Below are positions 41,356 to 50,115 of a stretch of DNA of 64,000 bases, one piece after another (the first letter of the stretch is position 1; the number at the start of each line of letters is the position of its first letter). Under the pieces are notes generated by a model, which saw nothing but the letters and a program-made list of their open reading frames with translations, was not told the origin of the DNA and made no database searches. Source of the stretch: Amycolatopsis sp. QT-25. GTDB lineage: Bacteria; Actinomycetota; Actinomycetes; Mycobacteriales; Pseudonocardiaceae. The position numbers and the translations under genes are program-made. The stretch lies in assembly GCF_029369745.1 (NCBI RefSeq), contig NZ_CP120210.1, positions 372,001-436,000 on the forward strand, in the 5' to 3' direction.

Positions 41356-42478
41356 GCGCGTTGTCCCCCTTCGCCGGGGCCAGCAACCTCAGCATCCCGC
41401 CGAACCGCCACCCCGCGAATCCGCCGAGCAATCCGAACACCGCTCCCGTCCCGGCCGTCATCACCACGATCGACCAGTCGAGAGAGCTCTCGTAGACGAT
41501 GCTGTTCTGGATCGGCATGCTCGCGCCGACCAGGAGCCCGCCGATTCCGCCCGCCGGTACCGAAACGCGGCCCGCGGACCAGCCGCGTCGGGAAAGCAGG
41601 TACACCGCTTCGAGCACGGCCGCGATCGGCAGCAACGCCATCGGCATCAGCGAAGGCATCGCGGGTACGCCGTCGATGTAGTCCCGCATCGGCAGGCCGA
41701 CGGCACTCGCGTACGCCTCGGCGGCCCACGGCGAGAACCACCAGGTGATCGCCTGGATGACCGCCAGTGCCGCGGCGACCCGGACCGCGCCGCCGTGCCG
41801 CCCCCAGAACCCGCCGCCCGCCGAGACCAGCAGCACCGAAAGCAGTGCGATGCCGACGGAAACGACGTCGAGCCCGTCGACGTCGATCTGCTCCAGCCCC
41901 AGCACGGTCACCGTGCTGAACGCGATCAGCACGCCGAGGCTGCCGACGACGCCGATGCCGCCCCAGCGGTGTTCCCGCGCGGCCGCGAACACCATGACCG
42001 TGCCGATGATGCTCAGCGTGATCGACAGCAGCAGTCCGATGTGCGGCGGCGAGTCGATCACCGCGTCGAAGCCGTACAGACCGTGCCACCACTGGTCCCA
42101 GAGGCCGTACAGCAGGAACATCGCCGCGCCGGTCCCGGTCACCAGGTAGCCTGCCGGGGCGGCGAAGACCTTGCCGAAGACGTTGATCGCCCGGCCGCCG
42201 ACCCTGGCGTCGACCGGACGGCCCGCCCGGCGCGCGGCCGTGGTCGTCAGCACGACCACGAGGCTCGCGAGCCCGGAGATCGCGCTGCCCGAGTAGAGGA
42301 ACAGATGCGGCATCGTGAAGAACGTGTCCGGGCCGACGTCGCCGTGCCACTGGATGTCCCAGGTCAGCCCGACCAATGAGATCACCGACCCGGCCAGCAC
42401 CGTGCCCGCCGGGATCAGCCCGGTGCGGTCACTTCGTGCCACCGAGGCGACCCTCGCTCCTCCCGCGGTGAGATCCAT
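41348..42478 (-). CDS. polytopic membrane protein with duplicated WDxxWHG motif
   Basis: A 376-residue protein with about ten transmembrane helices. Two helices carry the same motif: W40-D-x-x-W-H45-G, D51, P57-H58 and W127-D-x-x-W-H132-G (W131), D138, P145-H146. This looks like an internal duplication with four conserved His that could bind a metal or haem inside the membrane. A third pair of helices (residues about 265-285) has MPSLMPMALLP. I know no named family. It lies between a FixH/YtkA-like gene and a CopC-like gene on one transcript, so metal delivery or export is the leading guess. Confidence 0.7.
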   Translation of the reverse strand: MDLTAGGARVASVARSDRTGLIPAGTVLAGSVISLVGLTWDIQWHGDVGPDTFFTMPHLFLYSGSAISGLASLVVVLTTTAARRAGRPVDARVGGRAINVFGKVFAAPAGYLVTGTGAAMFLLYGLWDQWWHGLYGFDAVIDSPPHIGLLLSITLSIIGTVMVFAAAREHRWGGIGVVGSLGVLIAFSTVTVLGLEQIDVDGLDVVSVGIALLSVLLVSAGGGFWGRHGGAVRVAAALAVIQAITWWFSPWAAEAYASAVGLPMRDYIDGVPAMPSLMPMALLPIAAVLEAVYLLSRRGWSAGRVSVPAGGIGGLLVGASMPIQNSIVYESSLDWSIVVMTAGTGAVFGLLGGFAGWRFGGMLRLLAPAKGDNAHA

Positions 42479-42497
42479 ACCCCCCGCCCTCCCTCTC

Positions 42498-42905
42498 CTA
42501 CTTGACCAGCAACGGAAAAACGTGCTGCGTGGCGCCGGACGGCCCGCGCAGGGAAACGGTGATCTCCCACTGCCCCGACATCGGCAGCAGGACGTCGCCG
42601 GTGCGGAACCTCCCCGGTGCTTCCGCGATCGCGGGCGACGGGGGGAGCGCGTGGCCCATCTGCGGCATCACCGGTTCGAGGGTGACGACGTCCGGGGTGG
42701 CACCGGTGACGGTCAGTGTGAAGACATTCCCGCCCTGATGCGGATCTTCCACCGACAGCTGCACGGTGTAGGGACCCTGGGTGGAGCGCTGGACCTGTGC
42801 GCCACCGCTGCTCGGCCAGACCAGCCAAGCCACGATCGCCACCACGAGCACCGCGACCACGGGGATCAGCGGAACGGGCCTACGTCTGTCCACTGTGGAA
42901 CTCAC
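42498..42905 (-). CDS. FixH/YtkA-like membrane-anchored protein
   Basis: A 135-residue protein: N-terminal membrane anchor (VPLIPVVAVLVVAIVAWLVW) and one extracellular beta domain with the YtkA/FixH marks (YTVQLSVEDPHQGGNVFTL, then MPQMGHALPPSP and SGQWEITVSL). Met and His in PVMPQMGHAL are possible copper ligands, as proposed for this family in cytochrome oxidase assembly. GTG at 42905 overlaps the stop of the preceding gene by 4 bases. Confidence 0.8.
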   Translation of the reverse strand: MSSTVDRRRPVPLIPVVAVLVVAIVAWLVWPSSGGAQVQRSTQGPYTVQLSVEDPHQGGNVFTLTVTGATPDVVTLEPVMPQMGHALPPSPAIAEAPGRFRTGDVLLPMSGQWEITVSLRGPSGATQHVFPLLVK

Positions 42906-44350
42906 CGTGGTGCTCCGTCCGCCGGGACCTCGATCCGCAGGGGCACGGTCAGCACCGTGTAGTCGCGCTCGGCCTGCAACCAGAGCCGGTACTCGCCGGG
43001 CGCGGCGAAGGTGTAGGTGAACGGGACGTCGGGGCCGTACGCGGCGACGGTCTCGTCCGGCTTTCCCGGCATTCCCGGTGATCGCGGGATCATCGAGTGC
43101 ACGTGTGCCCAGGTCGGCGCGGTAGCGGCGGCCGCGCCGACCCGGCTGTCGTCGGTGATCGGGCCGACGACGATCAGATGGCCGAGCATGCCCAGCCACG
43201 GCTGGAGATCCGCCCGGCCGAACCGGGCGGTGATCGTGGTCGGCGTACCCGGTTCGACGTCGATGTCGACCGGGTGCCCGTGCACGACCCGCTTCCCGGC
43301 ACCGGTGGGGACGGGTTCGGCGGGGGAGTCCGTGCCGGCCGCGACTTCCAGCGTGGCGCGGACCAGCTGCACGCCGCCGCCTCGCCGGGCCAGCTCCGCG
43401 GCGACGGCATAGGTTCCGGCCTCGGGCGGGGTGAACTTCACCCGGTAGTCACCGGGGCCGGACCGCACCGGATGCAGATGCCAGAGCCTGCCCGCCGGCG
43501 AGATGACGACGAGATGGATCAACGCGTCGTCGTGCACCAGAAGATCGTCGACAGGGCGGCCGGTCGCGCCGTCGGCGATGGCGAGCCGGAGCTCGGCGAG
43601 GGTTCCCGATCGTGCGTTCGGTGACCGCACGGCCAGGTTCACCGGCGGCCGCGAGAAGTCCACAGTGGACATCTGCGCGTTCGCGTACGGGTCCCGGACG
43701 TTGTCGCTCGTCGGATCCAGCGCGGTGCCCGGCGCGGGCGGCGGCGGGGTCGAGGCGGAAAGCGTCGCACCGGTGATCGCGACCGCGAGCGCGGCGACCA
43801 TCCCGCCGGCGGGGATCAGCGCGAGCCGCGGGCGGCGCACGCGCAGCGCGACGACGAGACCGAGCACCAGGAACACGCCCGCGGCGACGAATCCGCCGAA
43901 AGTGGCCTTTTCCCACGGCGGGATCACCCTGGCCGGGACGATGAACGGGATCGAGGCGGTGTCGGTCCCGTCGTCGAGGCCGAGCTCCCACGGCCCCGGC
44001 TGGTCGACCTGCAGCCGGCCGGAACGCACGCCAGGTTTGTCGTCCAATCGCACGGTGGTTTCGGAAAACATCGTCCCCGCGGTGGACGCGCGCAGTTTCA
44101 GCTTTCCCGGCACGCTTCCGGCGTGCGTGACGACGTCGACGTGCAGCGGGCCGGGCGCGATGTCCATCCGCCGCAGGATGATCGTGAGATCGCGGGTGCC
44201 GAGTGTCTGCGCGACCTGGACGTCCGCGCCGCTCGACACGCCGTCCGCCCGCGCGGTGCCGGCCGGCGGCAAGGACGCCAGCGCGCAGAGCACGAGTACG
44301 CGGGCGATGACCGACGGCGCCGTGCGCCGCCCCCTCGGTGAATTCCCCAT
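42902..44350 (-). CDS. secreted/membrane protein with His-rich HLHP motifs
   Basis: A 482-residue protein: signal peptide, a CopC-like beta domain (about 40-140), two membrane helices (about 150-205), then a large extracellular part with LIHLVVISPAGRLWHLHP, PWLGMLGHLIVVG and TWAHVHSMIP. Clustered His/Met of this kind occur in actinobacterial metal-binding (copper) proteins. ATG at 44350 is the start. First gene of the four-gene unit 44350 to 40807. Function is inferred from the motifs; no biochemical family known to me. Confidence 0.7.
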   Translation of the reverse strand: MGNSPRGRRTAPSVIARVLVLCALASLPPAGTARADGVSSGADVQVAQTLGTRDLTIILRRMDIAPGPLHVDVVTHAGSVPGKLKLRASTAGTMFSETTVRLDDKPGVRSGRLQVDQPGPWELGLDDGTDTASIPFIVPARVIPPWEKATFGGFVAAGVFLVLGLVVALRVRRPRLALIPAGGMVAALAVAITGATLSASTPPPPAPGTALDPTSDNVRDPYANAQMSTVDFSRPPVNLAVRSPNARSGTLAELRLAIADGATGRPVDDLLVHDDALIHLVVISPAGRLWHLHPVRSGPGDYRVKFTPPEAGTYAVAAELARRGGGVQLVRATLEVAAGTDSPAEPVPTGAGKRVVHGHPVDIDVEPGTPTTITARFGRADLQPWLGMLGHLIVVGPITDDSRVGAAAATAPTWAHVHSMIPRSPGMPGKPDETVAAYGPDVPFTYTFAAPGEYRLWLQAERDYTVLTVPLRIEVPADGAPR

Positions 44351-44468
44351 CCCGGCTGAAATTAGCGACGCCGGCGGGGGAAAGCGTCACGTCGCGGGGT
44401 GAACCGGGGTCCCCCGTGAAGGGGACGGCGGCCCTTACTCCGTTGGGGGCTTGTGCGGGAAAGCTCCT

Positions 44469-45344
44469 TCAGCCCCCGCCGGGCCCGCCACCGCCTCCGA
44501 GCAGGCGATACGCGCGCGGATGCGCCCGGAACCAGACGTTGAGCCTGCCGATCCGGCGGACGAGCGAAGACCTCGACGTCACCGGGAGCAGCCCGGTCGT
44601 GATCCGGACCGCGGCGCGAAAGCGGTCGAATCGGCGCTGGTCCCGTGCCGTCCACTGTAGACCGAGCCGGTCCCGCAGCCGGGGCGGCAGTGTGCCGCGG
44701 ATGAGGAACATCTGTCCGCGATACTGCCGGCGCTGAAGTCGCGTCCAGTGTTCGTCGGGCAGCCATCGCCACGGTTTCTTCACCGTGCGGATCGTTTCGA
44801 ACAGCGTCGAAATCGTCTCGTTCGGGCCGAAGCCGCCGACCATGTCCGCGTAATATCGCTCGAATTCCGGCCACGTCGGCGGCAGGTCCTGCTCGCGCAG
44901 GCCGAGAAGCCGCCCGACGTCGCACATCTGCGCGTAGTATTCGTCCACTTCGGACGATGTCATCGGAGTGCCGTAGAACCGTTGTGTGTCCACGGGAACC
45001 ATGACGAGCGTGGCGTGCACCCAGGCGTACGCGTGCGGATCCAGCGCGCTGTACCGGCGGCCGTCCTCGTCGACACCGGTGAACGACCGGTGCAGCGCGC
45101 GCAGCCTGTCCGCCTCGTAGCGCGCGCCGTCCGGGCCGCCGTAGACGTAGATGGACAGCGAAGCGGCCGTGCGCAGCAATCGCGTCCACGGATCTTCGAC
45201 GTAGTCGGAATGATCCCGCACCCCGGCGGCGACCACCGGATGCGCGACCTGCAGCACCAGCACCTGACCCGCCAGCAACCCGGCCCGGAAGTCGCCGAAG
45301 TACTTCCACCCCGCCGTCCCCTTGACGATCGGCGGACCGGTCAT
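44469..45344 (-). CDS. DUF2236 (MpaB-type) oxygenase family protein
   Basis: A 291-residue member of the DUF2236 family, which includes latex-clearing protein (a haem b oxygenase) and fungal MpaB. Conserved His in LQVAHPVVAAGVRDHS and in HAYAWVHATLV are the expected haem/metal ligands; R in the C-terminal LIRGTLPPRLRDR stretch is also typical. Soluble. ATG at 45344 overlaps the TetR stop by 4 bases. It is the third gene in an amidase-TetR-DUF2236 operon. Confidence 0.85.
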   Translation of the reverse strand: MTGPPIVKGTAGWKYFGDFRAGLLAGQVLVLQVAHPVVAAGVRDHSDYVEDPWTRLLRTAASLSIYVYGGPDGARYEADRLRALHRSFTGVDEDGRRYSALDPHAYAWVHATLVMVPVDTQRFYGTPMTSSEVDEYYAQMCDVGRLLGLREQDLPPTWPEFERYYADMVGGFGPNETISTLFETIRTVKKPWRWLPDEHWTRLQRRQYRGQMFLIRGTLPPRLRDRLGLQWTARDQRRFDRFRAAVRITTGLLPVTSRSSLVRRIGRLNVWFRAHPRAYRLLGGGGGPGGG

Positions 45345-45889
45345 GACGCGCCGCGGACCAGCATCATCAACGACTGCGCCACGCCGACGCCGTCGTCGCC
45401 CGTGGCCAGTCTGCGCAGCTGGAGTCCGGCGATCAGCGCGACGACCGGACCGGTCAGCCGCTCCGGGGACGGCACGCCGAGCGTCCGCAGGATCACCAGC
45501 GCCAGCCCGTCGTAGGCGGCGAAGCATCGCGCGGCCGCGTCCTGGAGCCCAGGGTCGCGCGCGGCCTGGAGATACAGCTCGTGCGCGCCGAGTTCGTCGG
45601 CGCCGAACGGAAGCCGCGCGATGACCTGCTCGACCACCGACGCGGCCTGCTCGACACTCAACCCCTGCTCGCGGTAGGCGTCGACGAACCCGGTCAGTTT
45701 CGTGGTCTCTTCTTCGGCGAACAGCAGCATCGCCTCGCGCAGCAACGCGGTCTGGCTGGGGAAGTGGTAGGTCAGCGTGCCGAGCGAGACTTCGGCGGCG
45801 GTCGCGATGCGGCGGTTGGTCAGCCCGCCGACGCCCTGTTCCCCGACCACCTCGAGCGCGGCGTGGAGAATGGTCTCGCGGGTGTTCAC
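45341..45889 (-). CDS. TetR-family regulator
   Basis: A 182-residue TetR-type repressor. The N-terminal HTH is complete (TRETILHAALEVVGEQGVGG, then VSLGTLTYHFPSQTALL); the C-terminal ligand domain is helical and unlike any with known ligand. GTG at 45889 overlaps the amidase stop (GTGA); the frame upstream to 46081 is antisense noise. A perfect palindrome 19 bases upstream of the amidase start is its likely operator. Confidence 0.9.
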   Translation of the reverse strand: MNTRETILHAALEVVGEQGVGGLTNRRIATAAEVSLGTLTYHFPSQTALLREAMLLFAEEETTKLTGFVDAYREQGLSVEQAASVVEQVIARLPFGADELGAHELYLQAARDPGLQDAAARCFAAYDGLALVILRTLGVPSPERLTGPVVALIAGLQLRRLATGDDGVGVAQSLMMLVRGAS

Positions 45890-47307
45890 CAAGCGGTCTC
45901 GGGTTTGCGGTCCTGCCACCGTTCGACCTCTTCCAGTTGCGCGGCCAGCGAAATAAGCCGTTCCTCGGCGTGTGAGGGGCCGAGCAGCTGCCCGCCGAGC
46001 GGCAGGCCTTCGGGGCTCAGTCCGGCGGGGACGTTCACGCCCGGCCAGCCCAGCACGTTCCACGGCCAAGCGTAGGGGCACGCGGCGATCATGGCCTGGT
46101 CGGTCTGCCAGCCGCTGAGCCCGTCGAAGGCGCCGATCCGCGGTGGCGGTGTCGCGGTGGTGGGCGTGAGCACGACGTCCACCCGGCCGAACACCGAGCC
46201 GATCTGCCGTTGCAGCAACGGTTCCGTGGCGCGGGCGAGACTCAGCGCCGGTCCGGCCAGTGCCGAGCCCTGCCGGGCGTTGGCGCGGGTGCGCCGGTCG
46301 AGCCGCGCCTGGTCCGGGACGCGACGGGACCAGTCACGCACGCCGACGAGCGAACGCGGCAGGAAGGTGAGGCCGATCAGGCGGTAGTCGGGTTCGATCT
46401 CGACGATCTCGTGACCGAGTTCGGCGAACCGCTCCGCGAGCCGGACGACAGCCGCGTGCGCTCGCGGGTCGAGCCGGGTCTTCGTCGCGGTGAAAGGGAT
46501 CCTGGTGGACAGCCCGATCCGCATCCGGCCCGGTTCGCGGCGGGCGGCGGATCGGAACGCGCTCCCGGTCCCGGCCGCGACGTCGAGCAGCAGGGCCGCG
46601 TCGGCGACGGTGCGCGCGAGCGGGCCGACCACGGTCAGGCCGTGGAAGAGTTCGCGTTCGGTCGGGACCCGCCCGCGCTGGGGTTTGATCCCGACCAGAT
46701 CGGTCCACGCGGCCGGGATCCGGATCGATCCGGCCCCGTCGGAACCCAGCGCGGCGGCGATCACCCCCGACGCGATGGCCGCGGCCGCGCCGCCGGAGGA
46801 ACCACCAGGGGTGCGCTCGGTGTCCCACGGATTGCGGGTCGCGCCGAACGCCGGCCCTTCGGTGAACGGCCACTGGCCGAGTTCCGGGGTGTTGGTCTTC
46901 CCGATGAGCACCGCGCCCGCCCGGCGGAGCGCGGCGACGGGCGGGGAGTCCGCCGTCGCGACGGAGAAGTCTCCTTCGCAGCCGAACGCCGTCGGCAGTC
47001 CGGTGATGTCGAGGTCGTCCTTGATCGCGGTGGGGACGCCGAGCAGGGGAGCGGTTTCGCCGGCGGCCAGCCTCCGGTCCGCTTCTTCGGCTTCTTGAAG
47101 GGCTTCTTCGGCGCGAAGGCATTTGAAGGCGTTGAGCACGGGTTGGCTGGCCTCGGCCTTTTCGAGCGCCAGGCGCGTGAGCTCGACCGACGTCGTCACT
47201 CCGGTGGCCAGCATCGACGCCTGCTCGGCGAGTCCGGTGAACGCGAGGTCCGAGGCACTTCTCACCGCCGAGGACCCATCGACGAGATCCGGTTTCGAGG
47301 TGGTCAT
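45886..47307 (-). CDS. amidase (amidase signature family)
   Basis: A 473-residue Ser-Ser-Lys amidase. Catalytic Lys in GVPTAIKDDLDI (about residue 95), the signature GGSSGGAAAAIASG, and Ser in GSDGAGSIRIP complete the triad. These enzymes hydrolyse amides to acids and ammonia; substrate not predictable. First gene of the operon with the TetR and DUF2236 genes. Divergent from the desulfhydrase-like gene across a 74-base region holding the palindrome. Confidence 0.93.
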   Translation of the reverse strand: MTTSKPDLVDGSSAVRSASDLAFTGLAEQASMLATGVTTSVELTRLALEKAEASQPVLNAFKCLRAEEALQEAEEADRRLAAGETAPLLGVPTAIKDDLDITGLPTAFGCEGDFSVATADSPPVAALRRAGAVLIGKTNTPELGQWPFTEGPAFGATRNPWDTERTPGGSSGGAAAAIASGVIAAALGSDGAGSIRIPAAWTDLVGIKPQRGRVPTERELFHGLTVVGPLARTVADAALLLDVAAGTGSAFRSAARREPGRMRIGLSTRIPFTATKTRLDPRAHAAVVRLAERFAELGHEIVEIEPDYRLIGLTFLPRSLVGVRDWSRRVPDQARLDRRTRANARQGSALAGPALSLARATEPLLQRQIGSVFGRVDVVLTPTTATPPPRIGAFDGLSGWQTDQAMIAACPYAWPWNVLGWPGVNVPAGLSPEGLPLGGQLLGPSHAEERLISLAAQLEEVERWQDRKPETAW

Positions 47308-47325
47308 GGCTCCCCCTGCACGTCT

Positions 47326-47343
47326 CGTTCGTTCAAACGAACG
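47326..47343. promoter_or_regulatory. perfect TetR-type operator
   Basis: CGTTCGTTCAAACGAACG: two 8-bp arms around CA, no mismatch. It lies between the divergent amidase (start 47307) and desulfhydrase-like (start 47382) genes and fits the size of TetR operators. Confidence 0.75.
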
Positions 47344-47381
47344 ATACCACCGGGTAGCTTCGGTGTGGTTACGTCACTTTC

Positions 47382-48386
47382 ATGAACCTCGATCGCTTCC
47401 CCCGCGTCGACCTCGGCGGCTGGCCGACGCCGCTGCATCCGGCACCTCGGCTGGGTGAGGCCCTCGGCCTGCCGAACCTGCTGCTCAAACGGGACGACGT
47501 GCATCCACTCGGCGTGGGCGGCAACAAACTGCGCAAACTCGAGTTCCTGCTCGGCGCGGCGATCGAACACGGTGCCGACACGGTGATCACCTTCGGCGCG
47601 CTTCAGACCAACCACGGCCGCCAGACCGCCGCGGCCTGCGCGAAGCTCGGATTGCGGTGCGAACTGGTACTGACGGCGAAGGTCGCCCGCGAAGGTGACG
47701 CGTACGAACGGTCCGGCAACGTGTCCCTCGACCACCTTTTCGGCGCGAACGTGCACATCTGCCGTGACGGCGAGGAGACCGGAAGGACCTACGAGCGGCT
47801 GATCACCGAGGCCGCGGCCGAGGGCCGCGAGGTGGCCACGTTCCCGGTCGGCGGCTCCGACGGCGTCGGCGCGCTGGGGTACGTGGCGGCCGCGCGGGAA
47901 CTCGCCGGGCAACTCGGCGAGCTGGGCGTCACCCGGGCGCGGCTGGTCGCCCCGCACGCCAGCGGCGGGACCTCCGCCGGGCTCGTCGTCGGAACGGCGG
48001 ACCTCGACTGGCTGACGCTCGACATCGCCTGCGTCAGCCATCCGGTCGACGAGGCCCTCGACAACCTGGCGGATCTCACCATCGCGGCCGCCGTGCTGCT
48101 GGGGACCGAGCCACCGTCACTCGACGGCCTGCGCGTCGACGACCGCGCGATCGGCCCCGGTTACGGTCTCCCGACCGCCGGGACGTGGGACGCGGTGCGG
48201 CTTTTCGGCCGCACGGAAGGGATCGCGCTCGACCCCGTGTACACCGGCAAAGTGGGCGCCGCGCTGATCGAGTGGGCCGCCGAAGGCCATTTCGCGCCCG
48301 ACGAGCACGTTGTCTTCCTGCACACAGGCGGTCTGCCCGGTCTCTACGGTTACGCCCCCGAATTCGCCGACGCGGTGAGCCGCTGA
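47382..48386 (+). CDS. D-cysteine desulfhydrase/ACC deaminase-type PLP enzyme
   Basis: A 334-residue fold-type II PLP enzyme. The PLP Lys is in LGVGGNKLRKLEFL (about residue 50) with RDD just before it; FGALQTNHGRQTAAAC and PVGGSDGVGALGYV bind substrate and phosphate. The family covers D-cysteine desulfhydrase, ACC deaminase and L-cysteate sulfo-lyase; the exact one is not clear from sequence. ATG at 47382. Its last 270 bases overlap a minus-strand gene. Confidence 0.9.
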   Translation: MNLDRFPRVDLGGWPTPLHPAPRLGEALGLPNLLLKRDDVHPLGVGGNKLRKLEFLLGAAIEHGADTVITFGALQTNHGRQTAAACAKLGLRCELVLTAKVAREGDAYERSGNVSLDHLFGANVHICRDGEETGRTYERLITEAAAEGREVATFPVGGSDGVGALGYVAAARELAGQLGELGVTRARLVAPHASGGTSAGLVVGTADLDWLTLDIACVSHPVDEALDNLADLTIAAAVLLGTEPPSLDGLRVDDRAIGPGYGLPTAGTWDAVRLFGRTEGIALDPVYTGKVGAALIEWAAEGHFAPDEHVVFLHTGGLPGLYGYAPEFADAVSR

Positions 48387-49016
48387 GGCGACCTTCAGCA
48401 TCCCGGCGATCAGGAGCACGTGCGCCACCAGCGAAACCCGCTGCATGACGCCGACCGGTGCGAGGTCGGTCAGTGTCTTGAAGAACGGGATATCGGACAG
48501 TCGCACGAAGATGAAACTGAGCCCGAAGACGATCAACCCCGCCGCGCTGCCCCACGCCAGACGGCCGACCAGCTTCGCCGCGGGCGTGCCGCGCAGGTTG
48601 TCGCGCAGGGTGAACCCGGCGGCGGGCAGACTGAGGAACGCGACGAGGCACGCGTACAGGTGGATCTCGCCGCTGACCGGATCCGGGAATTCCGGATAGC
48701 TCGCCGGGAAGACCGCGGCCGCCGCCAGCCCGAGCGACCACAGCACGAACAGCAGTTTCGTGGTGCGGCTGAGCGCGATCCCGGCCGCGGCCAGCGCGCC
48801 GAGCGCGGTGAGCGAGCCGATGGACAGGGAGAGCACGCTGGCGCCGAGCATGCCGGTGCCGCGGTCGACGTAGGCGTAACTGGACAACGTGTCGAACACC
48901 GGATCGCGTGAGCTGATCAGGTGGAGCACCACCATGGTGAACAGTGCCCAGCCGATGCCCGCGCCCGACGCGATCAGCCAGGGCTTGGTCCTCGATCTCT
49001 CCCCAGGGAACGTCAT
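48117..49016 (-). CDS. DUF998 family membrane protein with antisense-derived tail
   Basis: A 299-residue frame. Residues 1-211 are a DUF998 membrane protein with about six helices (first WLIASGAGIGWALFTMVVL; then the family-like SSYAYVDRGTG and a His in GEIHLYACLVAFLSLPAAG). From about residue 212 (base 48386 down) the sequence is polar and antisense to the desulfhydrase-like gene, so the ancestral stop seems lost and the gene reads 270 bases into its neighbour. ATG at 49016. Paralogue of the gene at 7497. Confidence 0.75.
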   Translation of the reverse strand: MTFPGERSRTKPWLIASGAGIGWALFTMVVLHLISSRDPVFDTLSSYAYVDRGTGMLGASVLSLSIGSLTALGALAAAGIALSRTTKLLFVLWSLGLAAAAVFPASYPEFPDPVSGEIHLYACLVAFLSLPAAGFTLRDNLRGTPAAKLVGRLAWGSAAGLIVFGLSFIFVRLSDIPFFKTLTDLAPVGVMQRVSLVAHVLLIAGMLKVASAAHRVGEFGGVTVETGQTACVQEDNVLVGREMAFGGPLDQRGAHFAGVHGVERDPFRAAEKPHRVPRPGGRETVTGADRAVVDAQAVE

Positions 49017-49069
49017 GCGTCCAGCCTGCTCGCGCGGGCGGACGTTTCCGATCCGGGAAGCCCCCGGTT

Positions 49070-49843
49070 CTACCCTGGGGCTACCCCGAAGTCGACCAGT
49101 ACCAGTAGCTGGTCATCGTGCCTTTTCGCGCGGGGCCAGCGCTCACCGTCCGGGTCCTGTTTCTCCGCCGTGCGCACCGCGTCGAGGACGGCGTCCGGAC
49201 CACGCTCGCGGCTGAGGGCGAGCACCTCCGGCCAGTCGAACAGGTCGTACTCGTCGACACCGATCGCGACCCCGTCCGTCGCCAGCAGCAGGGCTTCGAC
49301 CTCCGAGCGCGGCCAGCTCCGGCATACGGCTTCGGCGGCCGCCTTCGGTTCCGCTTCGGCGACCCAGAAGCCGTCCGGCGCGTTGCGTTTAGCGCGGACG
49401 TCGGCGCCTGTGCGGAGCTGGCCACCTTCGCGCAGCGAGACCAGCCTGTCGTCGGTGAGTGGATCGGCCCCCGAAGGACCGAAGGCGACGATCGGGCTGT
49501 CGGCGAGCACCAGCCCGTCGACGGTGTCGTCCGTCCAGCGGGCGATCGCGACCGTGCTCGACGGCGACCGCCCTGGTTCGAGGCCTTCCCGACGGGCGAC
49601 GTCGGCTATCGATTCGGCCAGCAGCACCGCGAGATCCGCCCGGGGTTGCGCGCTCAGGGCCCGCGACAGGCTGTGCACGAGCAGGCTCGCGTACCAGCCG
49701 CCGGACGGCGTGTCCGGTCGCGGCGCGGTCGCCCCGTCGAGCACCACCACGGCGTTGCCGAGTACGGCGACATGGTCTTCGGTCGGGCGCGCCGCTCCGT
49801 CGGCGCCCACTCCGTCCCTTTCCGCCACTGAGATTTCGGCCAT
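49070..49843 (-). CDS. PP2C-like protein phosphatase
   Basis: A 257-residue protein with the metal-binding Asp pattern of the PPM/PP2C fold: VVVLDGATAP (about residue 40), LLLATDGVA (about 200) and the closing KRHDDQLLVLV. Expected to remove phosphate from Ser/Thr; other motifs are weak, so activity is not certain. ATG at 49843 is chosen over a frame extension to 49891, which would cross the operator of the divergent gene. It shares a 62-base region with the HTH/Clp_N unit and may be co-regulated with it. Confidence 0.8.
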   Translation of the reverse strand: MAEISVAERDGVGADGAARPTEDHVAVLGNAVVVLDGATAPRPDTPSGGWYASLLVHSLSRALSAQPRADLAVLLAESIADVARREGLEPGRSPSSTVAIARWTDDTVDGLVLADSPIVAFGPSGADPLTDDRLVSLREGGQLRTGADVRAKRNAPDGFWVAEAEPKAAAEAVCRSWPRSEVEALLLATDGVAIGVDEYDLFDWPEVLALSRERGPDAVLDAVRTAEKQDPDGERWPRAKRHDDQLLVLVDFGVAPG

Positions 49844-49859
49844 GTCCCCGACCCTAACC

Positions 49860-49905
49860 GTCAACCGGGGTTGACGCGGCCGTGATGTCAACGTAGGTTG
49901 ACGTC
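49860..49905 (+). promoter_or_regulatory. operator-embedded leaderless promoter, locus B
   Basis: Two inverted repeats GTCAAC-N4-GTTGAC (49860-49875 and 49887-49902), 27 bases apart. TTGACG at 49871-49876 and TAGGTT at 49894-49899 form a promoter with 17-base spacing inside the repeats. ATG at 49906 follows after 3 bases; no ribosome site. Same design as locus A. Confidence 0.75.
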
Positions 49906-50115
49906 ATGACCGAAGCGACAGATCTGGCCGCGCGAGCCGGTGACCGCGATCCCCGCGTGGGATTGCGCGCCGTCGCCGCCTTGCGCCGGCTGTTGGAACA
50001 ACTCGAGGCCGTGCAGGTCCGCAGCGCGCGGGTGCACGGCTGGTCCTGGCAGGAGATCGCGGCCGAGCTGGGGGTCAGCAGGCAAGCGGTGCACAAGAAG
50101 TACGGGAGGCACTGA
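49906..50115 (+). CDS. HTH protein, N-terminal half of split ClpC2-like unit
   Basis: A 69-residue protein consisting of a helical lead and a helix-turn-helix (SWQEIAAELGVSRQAVHKKY) that matches the HTH of the fused protein at 34048 in 10 of 20 positions. The ATG lies directly after the operator. Its TGA shares one base with the ATG of the next gene (TGATG), so both are made from one message. It should be the DNA-binding part of the pair. Confidence 0.85.
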   Translation: MTEATDLAARAGDRDPRVGLRAVAALRRLLEQLEAVQVRSARVHGWSWQEIAAELGVSRQAVHKKYGRH

